Program-made: the position numbers and the translations under genes | Shown here: positions 31,204 to 42,282 of the stretch, piece by piece | How the letters are laid out: each line of letters opens with the position of its first letter | Numbering within the stretch: position 1 is the first letter of the stretch | Assembly: GCA_032690845.1 (NCBI GenBank) | Contig: CM064434.1 | Coordinates: forward strand, 10,976,108-11,040,107 | Direction: 5' to 3' | From: Eleusine coracana subsp. coracana | Lineage: Eukaryota > Streptophyta > Magnoliopsida > Poales > Poaceae | DNA: 64,000 bases | Notes under the pieces: model-generated | Seen by the model: the letters and a program-made list of their open reading frames with translations, nothing else | Database searches by the model: none | Told to the model about the DNA's origin: nothing

Positions 31204-33918
31204 GTAGTTGTGTTACCACCCCCTCCGCCCCAGCTCGCGCTTTCGGCTCCTCCAGCGGAACAGTTACCGCTTCCACCGCAGCTGAAGCCGAACGATCGTC
31301 TCGAAAGAGCGCAACCCATACAACACATTCAGAATCCGAGGGCATCTCGTGGCATGATCTTTGCTATCACTGGTGGTTCGGGGCATGAGTTCCCCTCTAA
31401 GAGGCAGCGCCGAGAGCACTTTCAGCAAGTGAATGATGTGGCTGCATACCCTCCGGTTGGGGTTACTCGTTGGATGGACATGCCGATTTCTTTCTCAACG
31501 GCTGATTTGAGGCCGATGATATTTCCGCATGAAGATGCCTTTGTGATGGCGGTCAATATCAATGGTTACGATGTAGGCAAAGTCTTGCTTGATGGAGGGA
31601 GTTCGGCCGATGTCATTCTCTGGAGTACTATTGAAAAAATGGGGTATGGCAGGTCTGACCTACAGGCTTCTTCAGTTCCGCTACAAGGGTTTGGAGGAGA
31701 ACCCATTCATGCGATAGGCAGTATTGTGCTCAAAGTGTCGTTCTCTGGCTTAGGGGGGCACTGGATGGAGGACATTCGGTTTGATGTGGTAGAGATGAAC
31801 TATCCTTATAATGCTCTGTTGGGCCAGAGGGTTATCAACAAATTCTTGGCAGTGCTTCATCATGGATACCTGTGCATGAAAATGCCCGGACCAGAGGGTG
31901 TCATCACGGTGTATGGGGATCAAGTTGAGGCCCGGAGGCTAGAGTTTGGGTCATCGCCGGGACAACATCACATCCATGTTATAGCCGAAGAGTGTCAGGA
32001 CAAGAGTCTTGCAGTGGAACCACCGGCAGCACCCAAGGAGGTATCAAAGGTCACACCGGTTGAGGGCACCAAAGAAGTTGTGTTGTATGTCGATCGACCG
32101 AATGAAACGGTTTTGATTGGTAGGGAGTTACCACAGGATGTGGAGGCACAGTTGATGCAATTCTTGAGAAACAATATGGATGTCTTCGCAAGGTCGCCGA
32201 AAGATCTCTCCGGTATCGACAGGTCAATTGCTAAACATCGGTTGGATGTCAATCTGAAGGTGCGTCCGTTCCAGCAGCAAATCAGAGTTTGGACAGAGGA
32301 GAAGGCCAGCATCTTGAGGGCCGAGGTGAAGAAATTGCTGGATTCAAATGTCATTCAGCCCATTGACAGAACTACCTGGCTCGCGAACCCTATGTTGGTC
32401 AAGAAACCGAATGGCCAGTGGCGCATGTGCATTGATTTCACAATGTTGAACAAGCATTGCCCGAAGGATGACTTCCCGCTAGCTCGTATAGACCAGTTGG
32501 TGGATGAAATGGCAGGTTGTGCATTGATGAGTTTTCTGGATGATTACTCGGGGTTTCATCAAGTCTGGTTGGCTACAGAGGATCAGCCTTTGACAGCATT
32601 TTAGCTACCAGGGGGGACTTACTGTTACAATTGAATGCTTTTCGGGTTGAAGAATGCAAGGGCTACTTTCTCGCGTACTGTTAAAGCTACGTTGGGGACA
32701 CAGGTGGGCCGCAATGCGGTAGCTTATATTGACGATATTGTTGTCAAAAGTGTCGAAGAGGTGGACCATGTGAAATACCTGGCAGAGACATTTGCCAACC
32801 TGCGGAGGGTAGGGATGCGATTGAACCCAGCAAAGTGCATGTTCGGGGTCCGTTCAAGAAAGTTACTGGGGTATCTGGTGTCGAAGGAGGGAATTAATCT
32901 GAACCCAGTCAAAATTAAGGCAATCATGGATATGCAGCCTCTGGCATCTATTCAGGAGTTGCAGAAATTCACTGGTCGTGTTGTAGCATTGAGTAGGTTT
33001 ATCTCTCGATTGGCTAAAAACAGCTTACCTTTCTTTGAAGCGCTTCGCGGTCCTCGGGCATTCACATGGGGCGAGGAGCAACAGTTGGCATTCGAGGCGC
33101 TCAAAAAGTACCTTGTTGAACTTACCACTCTCAAACCACCCCCGCTGAAGGCTCCTCTATTGGTATATATTGTTGCGGTGCCAATGGCAGTGAGTGCGGT
33201 TTTGGTCTACGAAGCACCAAAGGGCAGTGATACTTTTCAGCAGTTGCCAATATACTATGTATCAGAAAGGCTAATGGCATCACGATGTAACTACACTGTG
33301 GTGGACAAGATGTTGTATGCTATGGTCATGGCTTCACGTAAATTGCGACAATACTTTGATGATCACCCTATCACCATACCTACCAGATATCCACTACGAG
33401 ATGTGTTGACAAATAACAAGGCCTCTAGCGCTGTGAAATGGGCGGCTGAGTTGGCTCAATATAACATCACCTTTGTTGCTTGCAAGGCCATCAAATCTGG
33501 AGTGTTGGTGGAATTTGTGGCCGAATGGACTCCTCACGGTGAAGCTGAAGACCTAGCTCAGGATGTTCCGGAGGATCCAGTTTGGACAGTTCACACTGAT
33601 GGTGCTTGGGGGGCCTCCGGAGCAGGGTGTGCCGCAGTCATAACATCTCCCGGGGGGCAAACCATGCGGTTCTCTGCCATGTTGGCTTTCCAAACAACAA
33701 ACAATGCCATGGAATACGAAGGCATATTGCTGGGCCATTGGCAAGCTCGAGCCTTGGGGGCTAGGAGGTTGGTCATCTACTGCGATTCTCAGTTGGCCTT
33801 AGCCCAGCTAGCAAAAGGGTATCAAGCTAGGGATCCGAAGATGGCTCGGTACATCAGTAAAGTGAGAGAGATGGATAAGTACTTCTTGGGCTTCGAGGCT
33901 AAGGCTACAGCCGGATAG
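31204..33918 (+). pseudogene. Protease, reverse transcriptase and RNase H of Tat-type element
   Basis: Same frame as gag, with stops at 32602, 32632 and 33916. Protease: VLLDGGSSADVILWSTIEKM (DGG active site), then LGQRVINKF. RT: WLANPMLVKKPNGQWRMCID, HCPKDDFPLARIDQLVDEMA, SFLDDYSGFHQVWL, MLFGLKNARATF and the intact catalytic box AVAYIDDIVVKS. RNase H: WTVHTDGAWGASGAGCAAVI, NAMEYEGILLGHWQA and VIYCDSQLALAQLAKGY, with Asp, Glu and Asp in place. The DGG protease box and the second, plant-type RNase H are typical of the Tat clade. Apart from the nonsense codons, the catalytic residues are preserved. Confidence 0.85.
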
Positions 33919-35234
33919 CTTCCGGTGGCTGGTGATGTGCTTCATGAGGTTATGAGTGAATTAGCAACTGCGCTGGAGGTGAAAGGTCGAAGGGTGTTGG
34001 CCATCAGGCCGAGGATTGGAGGGCTCCCATTCGAGCATGTCTTGAAGGACGATATGTTATGGATGACAAGGAGGAGTGGTAGAGAATATTGCATCGGTGT
34101 CGGGGATACACTATTGTTGATAACATTCTATACAAGGGTGGTGTTTGCGCTCCACTGCTTCGTTGTCTCAGCCGGCCGGAGGGACAGAAGTTGTTACGAG
34201 AAATCCATGAGGGGTTGTGTTCGTCACATCTGGCTCCTAGGGCCTTGGTGGCTAAAGCATTTCGCCAGGGGTTCTATTGGCCTACAGCTGTTCGTGATGC
34301 CAAAGACCTAGTTCGGGTGTGTGCGGGATGTCAGTGGATGGGCCGACAATCTCACCTACCGGCCACAGCCTTGCAACCAATTCCTCTGATTTGGCCCCTC
34401 GCCCGTTGGGGGATCGATATTGTCGGACCATTACCTACTGCTCCGGGGGGCTATCGGTTTGCCATGGTAGCTATAGATTATTTTTCCAAATGGGTGGAGG
34501 CCGAGCCACTGGTTCAGATAACAGCTGGAAACGTCAGAAAATTTTTCTGGAAGAATGTGGTCTATCGCTTTGGGGTTCCGTTGATGCTCACTGTGGACAA
34601 TGGTAAACAGTTCGAGGGGCTTGAGTTCAAAGAATACTGCCTTAGCCTGGGAGTAAAGAAGTGTGAAGTTTCCGTCATTAACCCGAGGGCCAATGGAGCG
34701 GTGGAACGAATGATTGATAATTTGTTCTCTGGGATTTCTCGTTCCCTGATCGGCTTGCCAAAGGGAAAGTGGGTCGAAGTGATGCCGAATGTTCTCTGGT
34801 CCATCAGAACAACTGCTACAAGGTCCATTGATTTCTCTCCCTTTCGGCTATTGTATGGTGCTGAGGCGGTCACGCCGGAGGAGATTCGGGCTGGATCACT
34901 GCGCACAATCAGGCCTCATGCCACTGAAGATGACGTGGCAAAGGACATGATTGAAGAAGTACGCATGCAAGCAGTCGCCAACCTTCACAAATACATTGCA
35001 TCTTTCAAGAAGACATACAATTGCAAGGTTTACACGAGGGAGTTTGCACCAGGTGATCTAGTCCTTCGGCGCAACCCTAACCCAATCAGCGTTGGGAAAC
35101 TGTGTAGCAAGTGGTTGGGTCTCTTCATTGTAGACCGATCAAACAGGCCGGGGGCCTATCATTTGTTGGAGTTCGACGGCTCCCCAATGCAACACACCTA
35201 CAATGCTGATGTTTTGAAGCGTTTCTATGTGTGA
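33919..35234 (+). pseudogene. Integrase of Tat-type element, frameshifted at its start
   Basis: The pol frame continues to about 34090 (GDVLHEVMSELATALEVKG), where a frameshift moves into a second frame that is open to 35234. That frame carries the HHCC finger (HEGLCSSH and CAGC), then the catalytic core: GIDIVGPLPTAPGGYRFAMV, TVDNGKQFEG and NGAVERMIDN, the three acidic residues of DDE. It ends with the C-terminal domain (FAPGDLVLRR, LLEFDGSPMQHTYNADVLKR). Integrase would insert the cDNA into the genome. The core is complete; only the frameshift disables it. Confidence 0.85.
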
Positions 35235-35336
35235 GACGCAGCTGGTCGCTCCCATAGTCGTCATACCTGTTTTGGTGTATCAAAAGCTGGAGTAGAGCAT
35301 GTATGTTCTTGGTGCCATGCTTCACCTAGTTAGTGT

Positions 35337-35581
35337 GTTCCGGGATATGTCCCGAGGAGCCGTTCGGGCTGCGTCTTAAAAAGTCGTTCCGGGATATGTC
35401 CCGAGGAGCCGTTCGGGCTGTGTCTTAAAAAGTCATTCCGGGATATGTCCCGAGGAGCCGTTCAGGCTGCGTCTTAAAAAGTCGTTCCGGGATATGTCCT
35501 GAGGAGCCGTTCGGGCTGCGTCTTAAAAAGTCGTTCCAGGATATGTCCCGAGGAGCCGTTCGGGCTGCGTCGTGAAAAACT
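35337..35581. repeat. 49-bp tandem repeat, five copies
   Basis: Units start at 35337, 35386, 35435, 35484 and 35533, each exactly 49 bp. A diverged sixth copy may follow. Each unit contains the near-palindrome CGGGATATGTCCCG and CCGTTCGGGCTGCGTC. It lies between the end of pol and the end of the antisense gene, at the point where the two transcription units converge. Confidence 0.9.
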
Positions 35582-36300
35582 TGTGCTGGGTTACATCCCA
35601 TGGAGTCCGTCGGGCTGCGTCCCGATTGCTTTGTTTTGTGTCCGCAGCTGCCCAGTGGGGGCGCACAGTTCGGTTCAATGTTCGATAGGTCGGTAGAGCA
35701 AGCATATAAAAACATTAGGTGCTCAATGAGGTAAGATGATGCTACTTTAGTTAATTTTTGTCCTTTTAAACGGCAACTATGGCCACTACCCGAGCAACTA
35801 TGGTTCAATGCCGGACAACTACGGTCTGATGCTCCGGAAGGGCAAGTTCGGAAAGCCGGACGTTACACGGGCCCGATGCCGAACAACTACGGTTTGAAGC
35901 TTGCCAAGGCCTGACGAGGCACTTGGCATGTAGAGTAGCAACTAGTATATAATTTGCCATTGCTACACATTTCAGCGTAAGTTTGAATTCTAACTGATAT
36001 ACCATTTTTTTTAATACAACGCAAGCCCGAGGGCAGGGGGATACAGAATCTGCCCGAAGGCGTGAAGTTTACTGGACCCCAAGGGCATTAAATATACAAC
36101 TGCTCGAGGGCCCAACACGCTAAGGGGCTCAAGGTCCCTGAACTAGGTAGATCTCTTCAAGGCAACCGCTTTAGTTCGTTAAGCATTTCTGATAACTCGC
36201 GGTGCTGCTCGGCCAACTCACTAAGCGTGGTGCTCGATTCTTCTATCCGGCGACACCCTTGCGCTATGCTCCGTCGGCGCCGTTCCAAGTCGGCAATAAT
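35582..36300. other. Tat-element spacer between convergent genes
   Basis: No coding sequence recognised. GC-moderate sequence with CGAAC and GCCCGA words, probably holding the 3' ends of pol and antisense transcripts. Confidence 0.4.
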
Positions 36301-37689
36301 TTACAAGCGGTCGAAGGGTGTCTGCGCCACTTGTCGGAGAGCCTCTAGGTCCAGGTCAGACGAACTGCTAGATGAAGCGTCGCCATGAGACGGACTAGGG
36401 CGGCCACTGGAAATCTCGATTGGCTCTGCCTTCGGTGCTGGCAACAGAATAAGGAGTTCGGCCGTAGTGCCGCCGCTCGCCCTTCGGGCGTCGCGGCTTA
36501 TGCGCTGACGAAGTAGCACTTCCGGGGAAGCACGCAGGCATGCCGCTTTAATGCGCTCATTCTCCTCATCGATGGAAGACAAGAATTCTGTAAAATTCCC
36601 TTCGGGGTGCTCACGCTTCCAACGCCACCATTGCACACCACAAATCAAGTAATCGCTAGGGGATTCCCCAACCCCCGGCACTTTGATAGATACTGGAGCT
36701 ATGTCCAGTATCGTAGCGTCCGGCGGAACCGAGGAGGCATCCTCGGAAGGTATGTTCTAGAGAAAAATAACAAGGACAATCTTAGGGAAAATGTAATAGA
36801 CAATTTAGGTAAATAATAAATAGAGTTTCATTCCAAAAGACGCCTAAGTTACAAGGAGAGAGCCATCGGAGCGCTAGACGCGTACGACCGCCGTACAAAA
36901 ATCACAATTCATGGAGTGCTAGCTAACCTAGAAGGTGCGGGGGCCTTAGATAAGGGCGAACTCACACCTGAGTCTCCGGAGCAGCCATGGAAGGTGCCTC
37001 GAGGTCGTGGGGCTCTTTGGTGCTGGAGCTCGGAACAGCAGAGGTGGCGGCAGCAGCGGGTGAACCGGCGCCGTGGCCTGAAGTGCCAGGGGCTTCGGTG
37101 GCAATGCCGTCCGCACCACCAGTCGGCGGGCCGGTTTCCCTGGTGTATTACTGGTGGTGAGGGCGGATGCAGCCAGGTGAGCAGCTGCCTCATGAGCAAG
37201 GGCTTCGGCAAGGTCATTGCCGAGGGGCTGCCAGAATTCCCGCCCCAAGATGTTACCAAGGGGACTTAGTCGTTCTTGCAGTTGGCTGTACACGGCGCGG
37301 TCACCCCGGCACTGGGATAGCAGCTGGCGCGCAGCCTCGCAAATCTTCGAGCGTCGAGGAGCGGCCAGTGATTCCATCGTAGAGTAAGCTACTGTCCAGC
37401 CTATCCGGGCGTAGATGGTGCCGTATGACCGAAGACCGTCTCTAGCACGTACAAGGCCCTTGCTCAGCTAGGTGATGCTTTTCATACCCTCCCCCTCGGC
37501 ATGCCCTGGCTTCCGGGAGGCGAGTCCCATTCCAGCAAAGAAGAGGCGCAGCTGTGAGATTAAGCCGAACAGGCCTTGGCTCATTCGCTCAGATTCATCG
37601 ATATACACGGAGGCTTGTTTTAGAGCTCTGGTTAGCTTCTGATTGTCGTTGTGCAGGGCCACATTCTCCGCTCCTAGTGCCTGGTTGTC

Positions 37690-37917
37690 TTTCTACAGAA
37701 TCTCCAGCCACTTCCCTAGGTCTTTGGCACTATTGTTCGCCTCCTCGGTGACTTGCTGCATTTTCTTTGCAGCCTCTGTGAGCGTGTCTTGGGCTTTTTT
37801 CAGGTCACTGGCAGCTGACTGGGCTTGTGTTTGGCTCTCGGCCAGTTGTTTCTTCAGCTTCGTAAGGGCGGCCTCTGGGGACAGTTTGGCCTCGAGATGC
37901 CGGGACAACAACGTGGT
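37690..37917 (-). other. Coiled-coil segment of the antisense gene (exon 3 start)
   Basis: The third exon begins TTLLSRHLEAKLSPEAA, then gives a long Ala/Gln/Lys/Glu heptad-like stretch ending KDLGKWLEIL before a TAG. A second helical stretch (NDNQKLTRALKQASVYIDES) resumes in the same general region at about 37660-37600. This suggests an oligomerising protein. The description refers to the predicted product, not to a measured structure. Confidence 0.55.
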
Positions 37918-38737
37918 CTGTGCCAATACACGAAGAATTACAAGCCGGTAGTAGTATTTTTCACTAAACATGATAAGCCTTAGAATGTCGCATACCTGTG
38001 CGGTTAAGCGAGACAAATAGCTGATAGCAGTCATCGTGTCGACGTCCTCGAGCGCCTTTTCACTGTCGCAAAGGTCCAGCATCTGCAACGCGTACCCCAG
38101 TGTTGTGGTGGCTTCGGGACGACCGCTGAAGTCGCTTGCGCGCAGAGATGTTCCGACGTCCCTCGGCTGCACACCCGAAGGAAGGACGCCCATGAAACCT
38201 TTGTCGCGTCCGGTTTTCTGTGTGTGCATCAGGGGGAGCTCTTCTTCTTCCTCCTCATCGCTGCTGATGTCTTCAACTTAATGCTCCTCTCCTTCCACCT
38301 CTTATTCCTCCCCAAAGGCTTTGCTGCCTTCGGTCGAGCTGCTGCTCAAACTAGCCGATCCGGAGCTCTCGCCCCCGGCTTCAGAGCTAGAGCAAGCGCT
38401 GACCATCGCTTCTTCGGTCTGGCGTGGGTCGGCGGCGTCCTTGGTGCCACCCTCGTGTTGTTCTATCGAAGATAACAAAGCGGATTGTTAGAACGTTAGA
38501 TCATAGTGCATAAAAGGACACTGAATAATTTGGCAGCCTTAGATACCTGTGCAGGCCGAAGGGCTGTCGGCGCCGAAATCCAGAGATGGCATCAGAATGC
38601 TGGGGGACCGGGGCAAAGGTGACGCAAAGCCTTCGGAACCCCCCTCTGGCCGCTCCTCGGATCAATCGGGAATGACGTCTACCAACACTTTCAGTAGGTT
38701 ATCGGAGTCCGTCGTTCTCGGGTGCGGCAACGTCGGT

Positions 38738-38742
38738 GCTGT
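38738..38742. other. Target site duplication GCTGT, left copy
   Basis: Identical to 50791-50795, immediately outside the two LTR ends. Confidence 0.9.
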
Positions 38743-39121
38743 TGAAGCATCTAGGCCCTTTTTAGTGTTTCGGTAATTAATGACGATCCTTATTTTTGAC
38801 TAACTACGTTGTTGAGGTGATTATGGTTGTAGTCAAAATAAGGGATGGAATGATGGATGAAGTGATATACATATGGATGGCTCAAGGCAAAGGTATCTTG
38901 ATAAGGTTTTCTATTTTGCCGGTCACAAGGAGATTAGAGATGAGTGACCGGGTTATAGGTTAAATGCCGTACCATCAGAGGGGTCGATGAAACGACCTTG
39001 AGTATCCATGGTTGCCACCAATGCTCAATTCCTATCTTTGTGAGTGGTTCTATGTGAGTTGAGTGTGCCCATATCTTTCAGGAAAGCAAAGAGTAAAAGA
39101 AGGGGGGCTGGCAGGTCACTC

Positions 39122-39441
39122 CTGGCGGTCAGACCGCCAGGACCCGCGGTCTGACCGCCGTGCGCTTCAGAGACGGCCAGAGGAGTGGCCTCTCTGGTTG
39201 CTCGGGTGATGGCCTGACGGTCTGACCGTAGTTAACCACGGTCTGACCGTCGGTGCATGTCTGGTGTCAACAGAGACTTTGTTCTCGGGTGAAAGTTGAA
39301 AGTGTCCCGACGGTCTAACCGTGGGTAATGACGGTCTGACTGTCGGGCTCGTGCCAGAAGGAGTTTGAAAGTCAAACTAGCCGTTGGGTTGTACGATGGT
39401 CCGACCGTGGGGAGTCATGGTCAGACCGTCCGGTGCACAGA
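39122..39441. promoter_or_regulatory. Cluster of CGGTC-N-GACCG palindromes upstream of the Sirevirus TATA box
   Basis: CTGGCGGTCAGACCGCCAG at 39122-39140 has perfect 9-bp arms. GCGGTCTGACCGC (39146-39158), ACGGTCTGACCGT (39217-39229) and ACGGTCTGACCGT (39238-39250) are also perfect, and about four degenerate copies follow. Clustered palindromes in this region are a described feature of maize Sirevirus LTRs. Confidence 0.85.
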
Positions 39442-39472
39442 AAGCTGTAACGGCTAGTTTTCAAAGGGTGGC

Positions 39473-39483
39473 CTATTTATACC
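39473..39483 (+). promoter_or_regulatory. TATA box of Sirevirus 5' LTR
   Basis: CTATTTATACC, repeated in the 3' LTR at 50052-50062, just downstream of the palindrome cluster. Confidence 0.7.
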
Positions 39484-40213
39484 TCCTCCATCCCGTGCAT
39501 AGTAGCTCCCTTGGCCATTTGAAAAGTATTGTACACCCTTTGGAGCTTATTCCTCTCTCACACAAAGCCCTAGTGGAAAGATTGCAAGTGTGTGAGTGTG
39601 AGTGCCCTAAACTTGAGTGAGTTGAGCATTGTGGCACTTGGGATCCTCAAGCAAGTGGCATCGACTTGTTACTCTTGGAGGTTGTCGCCTCCTAGACGGC
39701 TTGGAGGAGTCAAATCCGTGTGCCCTTCAAGAAGTGTGTGAAGGAGGCCCGGACTCTTGTGAGAGGTGCGGTGCTCGCCTCGCCGGAGCGGTGAAGAGCA
39801 ACCCTAGTGGAATCGAGGTTTGGAGAGGTTCAAGGTATCGATTGTGTTATATCTCAAGTTGTTCTTTGTGAGCACTTCTTGGTGGTGGATAAGTGGATAC
39901 TTGAGGAGAGTAGCACATCATACGCTTGAATCCACCTCAACGTGGATTACGGGTGATCGGCAAATCACCGATACCACGGGAAAATATCTTTTGTCTCTTG
40001 TCGTGTTGTTCTTTTGTTGTTTACATACTAGAAGTTGTATGATGTATGTCACCTAGGATTGTCAACCTACTTTAGTTCAAACCTAGGTTTAGTTGTCTTA
40101 TGCTTGCTTTTATCCAATTGTCTTTAAATTCCGCAATTAGTCGGATAGTTAGCTTTTAATTTTTAATTCGACTATTCACCCCCCCTCTAGCCAGGGTCCT
40201 TCGATCCTTCAAG

Positions 40214-40225
40214 TGGTATCAGAGC
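40214..40225 (+). promoter_or_regulatory. Primer-binding site of Sirevirus
   Basis: TGGTATCAGAGC, two bases after the LTR end, matches the standard initiator-methionine tRNA primer site of copia elements. Confidence 0.95.
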
Positions 40226-40271
40226 AGGTTCTCCCTAAATTGATTGGAATTCATCTTCCGGGAGAAGGATT

Positions 40272-42278
40272 ATGGCTAGTAACACGGTGAACGTTGGTCA
40301 CGCGCCATTCTTTGATGGTCAAGACTATGGTTAATTCGATTATTGGAAGACATGTATGTTGATTCATCTTGAGGCCGTGGGGGAGACCGTGTTGAACATT
40401 GTGGAAGAAGGTTATGTGGTTCTTGATCCGGCACACCCCACTCCCGCCGACAAGGAAAATATCAAGGCCAATGCTCAAGCCAAGAACATTCTCATTCGAT
40501 CCCTATGCAAGGAGGAATATCATAGAGTGTGCAAGCTCAAGACCGCATATGAGATGTGGAAGACTCTATTGGAAGCTCATGAGGGCACCAAGATGGTCAA
40601 GAGTGCCAAGTTGTTTATTTGCAAGGGCAAATTTGAAGGATTTACATTGTTGCCCAATGAAGAGTTGAAGGCCGCCTTTGCAAGATTGAACAACATGGTG
40701 AATGATCTCAAGGATCTTGGTCATGAAGTTCCCGATGTTGATATATCTCATAAGTTCCTTAGAGCCTTGCCATCCAAGTATGAAACAATTGTTACCATGC
40801 TTGTGAGATCAAATTTGGAAGAAACAACTCCTTCGGAAATCTTGGGTGAAGTTCTCACTCATGATATCTTCAAGCAATCTCAAGTGGCTTCTAGGGATGA
40901 TCAAGTCGATATGAAGAAGAAGAGTGTTGCTTTCAAGGCTAGTGTCTCTCACGATGATGATGATGAAGAGAGTGGCTCCGATGATGATGAGGATGTAGCC
41001 TTGATGGTGAGGAAGTTCAAGAAATTCATGAAGAAAGGCACATATAGGGGATTCAACAAAAATGGCAAGTCATCCAAGAAGAATCCATTTGCAAACAAGA
41101 AATGCTATGAGTGTGGAGAATTTGGCCATATCTCTACAAATTGCAAGAAGAAAATCCATAGTGATGATGATAATGATGAGCCAAGAAAGAACAAGAAATT
41201 TGTAAAAAGGAAGTTTCTCAAGAAGTCCTCCAAGAAGAAAAATGGCAAGGCTTATTATGTTGAATGGGATTCCGATACTAGTTCGGATACCGATTCCGAT
41301 GATGAAGATGACAAGCCTTCCAAGAAGGGTCTTGCCGGCATTGCTATCAAGGAAGCTCCATCCCTATTCGATTCACATTATTGCTTCATGGCAAAAGGTG
41401 AATCCAAGGTATGCAATGATGACTATGAGCCTTCTTATGATGAACTAGTTGAAATGCTTAGTGAACTTGATGATGTGTTGGGTGGCATAAAGAGCAAGTA
41501 CAAGGACTTGAAGAGAAAGCACTCTTCTCTCCAAGAAGCTTATGATGAGCTAAAGTCATCTCATGAGGATCTAAAAGAAACTCATGAGAAGCTTGAGGAA
41601 ACTCATAAGATTTATGTAGCCCAACACACCAACAAGGTCCAAATTGATGCCGGTGTGTTTTGCAATTTGATTGATGATATGCCTATTGCTCGTGTTACAT
41701 CTTCTAGCATATCTACTTCATGTGATGATTTACTTACTATACCATGCTCTTCTAAGATTGATACTTGCATGAATAATGTGAATGCTTGTGATCCCTTGCT
41801 TATTGTTGAAAATCATGAATTAAGGGATACCGTTGATCACCTTGTTGATGGTCTTGCTAAGTGTCATAAGGGTGAAAATGTTTTTAATGAAATGTGGAAG
41901 TGTCAACGGTTCACTCTCAAGCATGAAGGTCTTGGATATATCCCCAAGAAAAACAAAAATGCCTTTGTTGCTAAAAAGTCCACATTTGTTAAAGAAAGTG
42001 GCTTGTATTGCTCTATGTGCAAGAATACCGGACATCTTGCAAAAGATTGTATCGGTAAGAGAATTGCTAATGTTGTTATGGATGATTCTTACATGCTTGT
42101 TAAATCATCCAATGGTGTTGTGCATGCTAAGTTTGTTGGTAAAAATAATGTTCATACTAGGACAAACATGAATGGCACATTTGGAAATGGAATGAAGAAA
42201 AGGTCCATTTGGGTGCCAAAGGTGTTGGTGACTAATCTACAAGGACCCAAGCAAATTTGGGTACTTAAGAACAACTAA
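40272..42278 (+). CDS. gag: Sirevirus Gag, with TAA at codon 21
   Basis: Translation should begin at ATG 40272 (MASNTVNVGHAPFFDGQDYG). A TAA at 40332-40334 follows at codon 21, and the frame is then open for 640 residues from ATG 40356. Gag builds the virus-like particle. The copia-type gag domain (YEMWKTLLEAHEG, FARLNNMVNDLKDLGHEV) lies in the N-terminal half. A Lys-rich segment contains the zinc knuckle CYECGEFGHISTNC. After acidic repeats comes a coiled coil (IKSKYKDLKRKHSSLQEAYD). A second CCHC motif, CSMCKNTGHLAKDC, sits near the end. Long Gag with two knuckles is usual in Sireviruses. Whether the downstream ATG rescues Gag is unknown; it would lose the first 28 residues. Confidence 0.85.
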
Positions 42279-42282
42279 ACTT

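Larger units (their letters stand above)
38743..40211 (+). repeat. 5' LTR of Sirevirus
   Basis: 1469 bp, TGAAGCAT...TCCTTCA. Promoter layout: a palindrome cluster (39122-39441), then the TATA box CTATTTATACC at 39473-39483. Confidence 0.95.

Noticed and set aside
35337..35581. CRISPR-like array
   Set aside because: The 49-bp units are directly adjacent without unique spacers, and the genome is plant nuclear.
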